Source: an uncultured Solirubrobacteraceae bacterium
Lineage (GTDB): Bacteria; Actinomycetota; Thermoleophilia; Solirubrobacterales; Solirubrobacteraceae
DNA length: 32,683 nucleotides
Assembly (NCBI GenBank): GCA_955652345.1
Contig: CATPBV010000089.1
Location: 1-32,683, forward strand
Direction: 5' to 3'
Shown: positions 29,351 to 32,683 of the stretch, one piece after another
How positions within the stretch are numbered: position 1 is the first letter of the stretch
Layout of the letters: every line of letters starts with the position of its first letter
Made by a program: the position numbers and the translations under genes
Notes under the pieces: model-generated
Databases searched by the model: none
The model's input: the letters and a program-made list of their open reading frames with translations, nothing else
Told to the model about the DNA's origin: nothing

Positions 29351-30885
29351 GCGAGCTCGAGCACGCCGACGAGCTGGCCGCGGCAGTCGAGCGCTCCCGG
29401 GCCGGAGGGCCCGAGCGCCACCGCGAGAAGGCGGCCGCGCAGGGCAAGCTCCCGGTGCGCGAGCGCGTGCAGCGCCTGCTCGATCCAGGATCGTTCTCCG
29501 AGGAAGGGCTGCTTGCCAGCTGGGAGCAGGAGGGACTCGGCGCCGAAGGCGTGGTGACGGGCATCGGCACGATCGGCGGCCGTCCGGCCGCCGTGATGGC
29601 CAACGATCCGACCGTGAAGGCGGGCTCTTGGGCGCCAAAGACGGTCGAGAAGATCCTCCGGATCCAGGAGCGGGCGCTGACGCTGCGGATCCCGCTGGTG
29701 TACCTCGTCGACTCGGCCGGGGCGCGGATCAACGAACAGGTCCAGATGTTCCCGGGTCGCCGTCACGCGGGGCGGATCTTCTTCAACGAGGTTCGCCTTT
29801 CGGGCGTGGTCCCGCAGGTGTGCGTGCTGTTCGGCCCGAGCGCAGCCGGTGGCGCCTACATCCCGGCGTTCTGCGACTTCGTGATCATGCGCGACGGGAA
29901 TGCCTCGATGTACCTGGGCTCGCCGCGTATGGCGGAGATGGTGATCGGCGAGAAGGTCACGCTCGAGGAGATGGGCGGAGCGCGGATGCACACCTCGAAG
30001 AGTGGCTGCGGCCACGCGCTGGTCTCCAGCGACGAGGAGGGAATCGAGCTGGCCAAGCGCTACCTGAGCTTCTTCCCCGGCTCGTTCGTCGATGAGCCAC
30101 CGGGGGCGCCGCCCGCCGCGCCCTCGTCAGATCGCCCGATCGGCGAGCTGATCCCGCTCGATGAGAACAAGCCGTTCGACATGCGAGAGCTGCTCGACGG
30201 GCTGATCGACGATGGCTCGTTCCTCGAGGTCCATGAACGGTGGGCGAAGGAGCTGATCGTCGGCTACGCACGGTTCGACGGGCGCGCGGTCGGGATCGTC
30301 GCGAACCAGCCGAAGGTCAAGGGCGGCGTTCTATTCGTGGACTCCTCCGACAAGGCGGCGCGGTTCATCTGGACCTGCAATGCGTTCAACATCCCCTTGC
30401 TGTTCCTCGCGGACGTGCCGGGGTTCATGATCGGGACGCAGGTCGAGCGCGAGGGGATCATCCGCCACGGAGCGAAGATGATCAGCGCCGTCTCCGAGGC
30501 GACGGTCCCGAAGATCTCTGTGATCGTCCGCAAGGCCTACGGCGCCGGCCTGTACGCGATGGCCGGGCCCGCCTTCGACCCCGACTGCTGCATCGCCCTG
30601 CCCACCGCCTCGATCGCGGTGATGGGCCCCCAGGCGGCGATCAACGCCGTCTACTACAACCAGCTCCAGGCGATCGAAGACCCGGAGGAGCGCGAGCGCC
30701 GAACCGAGGAGCTCCGTCAGGAGTACGCGAAGGACATCGACATCCTGCACCTTGCGTCCGAGCTGGTGATCGACGCCGTGATCGCGCCCGAGGAGCTTCG
30801 CCAGGAGCTGATCCGGCGCTTTGCGCTTGCGGCCGGCAAGCATCGAGCGTGGCCGGCCAAGCACAACCCCGTGACGCCGGTATAG
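29347..30885 (+). CDS. Acyl-CoA carboxylase beta subunit (methylcrotonyl/propionyl type)
   Basis: 512 residues from GTG 29347, overlapping the lyase stop (GTGA); GTG 29341 is possible. VYLVDSAGARINEQVQMFPGRRHAGRIFFNEVRLSGVVPQVCVLFGPSAAGGAYIPAFCDFVIM and LLFLADVPGFMIGTQVEREGIIRHGAKMISAVSEATVPKISVIVRKAYGAGLYAMAG form the two carboxyltransferase halves. YLGSPRMAEMVIGEKVTLEEMGGARMHTSKSGCGH and the terminal HRAWPAKHNPVTPV point to the MccB/PccB side of the family. Beside an HMG-CoA lyase, methylcrotonyl-CoA carboxylation in leucine degradation is the most economical reading. No biotin-carrying alpha subunit is in the window. Confidence 0.9.
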   Translation: MSELEHADELAAAVERSRAGGPERHREKAAAQGKLPVRERVQRLLDPGSFSEEGLLASWEQEGLGAEGVVTGIGTIGGRPAAVMANDPTVKAGSWAPKTVEKILRIQERALTLRIPLVYLVDSAGARINEQVQMFPGRRHAGRIFFNEVRLSGVVPQVCVLFGPSAAGGAYIPAFCDFVIMRDGNASMYLGSPRMAEMVIGEKVTLEEMGGARMHTSKSGCGHALVSSDEEGIELAKRYLSFFPGSFVDEPPGAPPAAPSSDRPIGELIPLDENKPFDMRELLDGLIDDGSFLEVHERWAKELIVGYARFDGRAVGIVANQPKVKGGVLFVDSSDKAARFIWTCNAFNIPLLFLADVPGFMIGTQVEREGIIRHGAKMISAVSEATVPKISVIVRKAYGAGLYAMAGPAFDPDCCIALPTASIAVMGPQAAINAVYYNQLQAIEDPEERERRTEELRQEYAKDIDILHLASELVIDAVIAPEELRQELIRRFALAAGKHRAWPAKHNPVTPV

Positions 30886-30902
30886 CGGCGGGGGGGTTGC
30901 CG

Positions 30903-31688
30903 GTGACTGTGTTCGATGAGTCGGAGCTGCTCGAGGTCGCCGTGCGGGCTGCGCAGGCCGGCGCGCGCGAGCTGAGCGCGCGGTTCGGGCGTCCGCAAGA
31001 CGGCGTGCAGACCAAATCGGGTCCGACGGACCCCGTGTCCGAAGCGGACCTGGCGGCCGAGGCCGCGATCCGGCGGGTCCTGTCGGAATGTCGCCCCGGT
31101 GACGCGATTCTGGCCGAGGAGGGAGGCGCGAGTGGCGATGGCGACATCCGCTGGCTGGTCGACCCGCTCGACGGAACCGTCAACTTTCTGTTCGGGATCC
31201 CTGCGTTCGCCGTCAGCATCGCGTGCGAAAACGCTGAGGGAACGCTCGCTGGGGTTGTTCTGGATCCGCTCCGGGATGAATGCTTCGCGGCTACCCGCAC
31301 CGGTGCCTCCACGCTGAACGGCGAGCCGCTCAGCCGCCCGGAGCGCTCGAACAAGCTCGAGCTCGCGATCGTCGCGACCGGCTTCGCCTACGACGCTCAG
31401 GTGCGCGAGCGCCAAGGTCGGGTGGTGGGCCGCTTGCTGCCGCGGGTGGCAAACATCCGGCGCGTCGGTGCGGCGGCGCTCGATCTTGCATGGTGCGCGT
31501 GCGGACGGTTCGACGCGTACTACGAGCGCGGCCTCAATCCCTGGGACACTGCCGCAGGGGCGTTGATCGCCTCTCGAGCCGGGCTCGTCGTGAGAGAGCT
31601 GCCGGTGGCGGCGCTGGAGCCGCCTGGGGTGATCGCCGCGCCGTCGGAGTTGATCGACGAGCTGATGGCGCTCGTGGTCGAGCCGTAG
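30903..31688 (+). CDS. Inositol monophosphatase family phosphatase
   Basis: 261 residues from GTG 30903, preceded by a G-rich stretch (GCGGGGGGG) about 6 nt away; TTG 30897 and GTG 30909 are alternatives. The metal site is complete: ILAEEGG (Glu), WLVDPLDGTVNFLFGIPAFAVSIA (Asp-x-x-Asp-Gly) and ERGLNPWDTAAGALIASRAG (the late Asp). The hydrolase removes phosphate from inositol or related sugar phosphates; in actinobacteria such enzymes supply inositol for phospholipids and thiols or act as histidinol phosphatases. Location downstream of the carboxylase suggests co-transcription but no obvious pathway link. Confidence 0.9.
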   Translation: MTVFDESELLEVAVRAAQAGARELSARFGRPQDGVQTKSGPTDPVSEADLAAEAAIRRVLSECRPGDAILAEEGGASGDGDIRWLVDPLDGTVNFLFGIPAFAVSIACENAEGTLAGVVLDPLRDECFAATRTGASTLNGEPLSRPERSNKLELAIVATGFAYDAQVRERQGRVVGRLLPRVANIRRVGAAALDLAWCACGRFDAYYERGLNPWDTAAGALIASRAGLVVRELPVAALEPPGVIAAPSELIDELMALVVEP

Positions 31689-31736
31689 CCGCGGCGCTCG
31701 CTGGCCGCATGGGCCCGTGGCGTTCGCCGGCCCCAA

Positions 31737-31742
31737 TACACT
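31737..31742 (+). promoter_or_regulatory. -10 element TACACT for tRNA-Leu(CAA)
   Basis: TACACT lies 10 nt before the mature tRNA 5' end, a normal distance for a tRNA gene with a short 5' leader. Confidence 0.45.
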
Positions 31743-31752
31743 CAGCTCGCCC

Positions 31753-31836
31753 GCGGCGGTGGCGAAATCGGTAAACGCGATGCCCTCAAAAGGCATTGCC
31801 CCAACGGGCTTGTGGGTTCGAGTCCCACCCGCCGCA
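31753..31836 (+). tRNA. tRNA-Leu, anticodon CAA
   Basis: 84 nt class II tRNA. Acceptor arms GCGGCGG and CCGCCGC pair perfectly with discriminator A. The anticodon stem ATGCC/GGCAT closes a CTCAAAA loop, reading CAA (for UUG codons). The long variable arm TTGCCCCAACGGGCTT is the leucine/serine hallmark and the T-arm is GTGGG-TTCGAGT-CCCAC. The 3' CCA is not encoded (the sequence continues CCT). Confidence 0.93.
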
Positions 31837-31845
31837 CCTAGGCCC

Positions 31846-32412
31846 TCAGGCAGGAGCGGGTCTGGCGGGAGGAGCGGCTGGGGGGAGCTGGCCGCGCCGG
31901 CGCGCCTCTTCCGCCGGGACCTCCAGCTCGACGTTCCACGCCTGCGCGAACCCCATCATCGAGAAGAAGATCAGAACGGCCTGCACGGGCACGAGCAGCA
32001 GCGTGATCAGGCCCAGCAGGTCCGGGCCGAGGCCCTTCCCTCCGAACAGCGTCTGCGGGGCCCCGAAGCCGGCATTGTTTCGATCGAACCAGCTCGTGCC
32101 GGTGATCCCCGTTCCCGCAACCAGGCCGGCGAGCAGCAGCAGGATCGCGAGGGCCGCCGCGATCGGCAGCAGTCCACGCGTCCACCGCCTCCCTACGTAG
32201 AACGCAATCAGCACATACACCAGGCACCAGACGAAGTTGACCGCCTTCATCCCCTCGAGCTTCGACCAGCCGCCGATCGTCACGATCAACATCAACACGA
32301 CCGAGACCAGCAGCAGCATCACGACGACCGCCTTGGTCGTGTGGCTGGCGGCCTTGTCCCGGTTGGGGTAGACGACGACGTAGCCCGGCGTGATCGTCCG
32401 ATGTACTGCCAC
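31846..32412 (-). CDS. Small integral membrane protein, unknown function
   Basis: About 188 residues from GTG 32412. It has four clear hydrophobic helices (KAVVVMLLLVSVVLMLIVTIGG, AVNFVWCLVYVLIAFYVG, LLPIAAALAILLLLAGLVAGTG, LLGLITLLLVPVQAVLIFFSMMGFAQAW), a loop between helices 3 and 4 with TSWFDRNNAGFG, and a proline/alanine-rich C-terminal tail. I do not recognise a characterised family. The track start at 32469 and ATG 32424 are alternatives, but TATGTT lies 7 nt before GTG 32412, in the window's leaderless pattern. It lies between two tRNA-Leu genes on the opposite strand and ends 9 bp from the first. Confidence 0.75.
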   Translation of the reverse strand: MAVHRTITPGYVVVYPNRDKAASHTTKAVVVMLLLVSVVLMLIVTIGGWSKLEGMKAVNFVWCLVYVLIAFYVGRRWTRGLLPIAAALAILLLLAGLVAGTGITGTSWFDRNNAGFGAPQTLFGGKGLGPDLLGLITLLLVPVQAVLIFFSMMGFAQAWNVELEVPAEEARRRGQLPPAAPPARPAPA

Positions 32413-32419
32413 TGCGGGG

Positions 32420-32425
32420 AACATA
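32420..32425 (-). promoter_or_regulatory. Leaderless -10 element TATGTT for the membrane protein gene
   Basis: Minus-strand TATGTT-N7-GTG(32412). It supports the shorter reading of the membrane protein. Confidence 0.42.
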
Positions 32426-32476
32426 TAGCCTCGCGCACCGGTCGGGCGAGGCTGGCTGAGAAACGGCAACCCCGCT

Positions 32477-32482
32477 TAGAAT
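32477..32482 (+). promoter_or_regulatory. -10 element TAGAAT for tRNA-Leu(UAG)
   Basis: TAGAAT lies 11 nt before the mature tRNA 5' end, the same hexamer and distance as at fbiC. Confidence 0.45.
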
Positions 32483-32493
32483 CGCATGCGTTC

Positions 32494-32577
32494 GCGGGCG
32501 TGGCGAAACTGGCAGACGCGTCAGGTTTAGGTCCTGGTGGGCTAACGCCCTTGGGGGTTCGAGTCCCTCCGCCCGCA
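32494..32577 (+). tRNA. tRNA-Leu, anticodon UAG
   Basis: 84 nt class II tRNA. Acceptor arms GCGGGCG and CGCCCGC pair perfectly with discriminator A. The anticodon stem TCAGG/CCTGG closes TTTAGGT, reading UAG (for CUN codons, mainly CUA). The long variable arm TGGGCTAACGCCCTT and the GGGGG-TTCGAGT-CCCTC T-arm are visible. The 3' CCA is not encoded (the sequence continues CTA). Confidence 0.93.
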
Positions 32578-32638
32578 CTAGCGCTTTGGCCCCACGATCC
32601 GTTCGAGTATCGCAACGCTGTCGCGATGCGCTACTGAC

Positions 32639-32683
32639 ATGTTCCGGTGGTTCGACTGGGTAACCCGTATGCCGAGCAGCTCG
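32639..32683 (+). CDS. Possible 5' end of a gene cut by the window edge
   Basis: ATG 32639 opens a frame (MFRWFDWVTRMPSSS) that is still open at the window end. The aromatic/basic start could precede a membrane helix, but 15 codons are too few to identify a family, and no clear Shine-Dalgarno is visible. Listed so the reader can check the adjoining sequence. Confidence 0.25.
   Translation, partial: MFRWFDWVTRMPSSS

Noticed and set aside
29265-30095. 276-aa plus-strand open frame over the lyase/carboxylase junction
   Set aside because: Out-of-frame shadow of two genes with clear domains; it spans their junction and has no motif.
1-32683. CRISPR arrays, insertion sequences, integrases, phage genes
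   Set aside because: No regularly spaced repeats, transposase motifs or terminal inverted repeats were seen; gene content and base composition are uniform throughout.

Overview
The window is high-GC, densely packed bacterial chromosome. I infer an actinobacterium, plausibly of the deep-branching Thermoleophilia (Solirubrobacter/Gaiella-like) type. The evidence is an F420 biosynthesis set with a fused CofG-CofH (FbiC), a DnaQ-UvrC-like fusion of the Rv2191 type, an InhA-like enoyl reductase inside a FAS-II cluster, NarL-type signalling, heavy GTG start use and many apparently leaderless promoters (TANNNT about 5-8 nt before the start codon). The taxonomic placement is inference; no 16S or marker search was possible.

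Layout. 1-1.1 kb (-): a secreted protein, a lipoprotein and a small coiled-coil protein. 1.2-5.6 kb: a DEDDh exonuclease/GIY-YIG fusion converging on a YgfZ folate-binding protein; a divergent pair of a small unknown and a receiver-like protein; an NMT1/THI5-like lipoprotein. 5.7-10.4 kb (+): fbiC translationally coupled to a GAF histidine kinase and a NarL response regulator, then a flavodoxin-fold protein. 10.4-12.4 kb (-): a Rieske [2Fe-2S] domain fused to a complete ThDP-dependent enzyme, divergent from a CPA2-type cation/proton antiporter and an unknown protein. 14.7-16.8 kb: an SDR (+) converging on a VOC protein and a second SDR (-). 16.9-23.2 kb (+): a fatty-acid operon fabD-fabH-fabG-acpP-fabF-accD-fabI. 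23.3-27.2 kb: an EamA transporter (+) whose reading frame runs deep into cofE, then the (-) operon npdG-cofD-cofC-cofE. 27.2-31.7 kb (+): polysaccharide deacetylase, HMG-CoA-lyase-like enzyme, acyl-CoA carboxylase beta subunit and an inositol-monophosphatase-like enzyme. 31.7-32.6 kb: two tRNA-Leu genes flanking a small membrane protein on the other strand.

How it fits together. FbiC makes the Fo chromophore; CofC, CofD and CofE activate the side-chain precursor, attach it and add glutamate; NpdG exchanges hydride between F420 and NADP. NADPH from that exchange could supply the FabG step of the fatty-acid operon (inference). The fab cluster encodes malonyl transfer, both condensing steps, both reductions, the carrier protein and a carboxyltransferase, but no dehydratase. 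The HMG-CoA lyase/carboxylase pair looks like branched-chain (leucine-type) acyl-CoA breakdown.

The most unusual items are the Rieske-ThDP enzyme fusion, two genes whose expected start is ATC, the recurring leaderless-promoter pattern, a 357-bp antisense coding overlap (eamA/cofE), a CofE lacking the FbiB-type reductase domain, and a G/C-rich inverted repeat just upstream of the fab promoter. No CRISPR array, insertion sequence, phage gene or rRNA was seen. No stretch over 300 bases lacks a gene.
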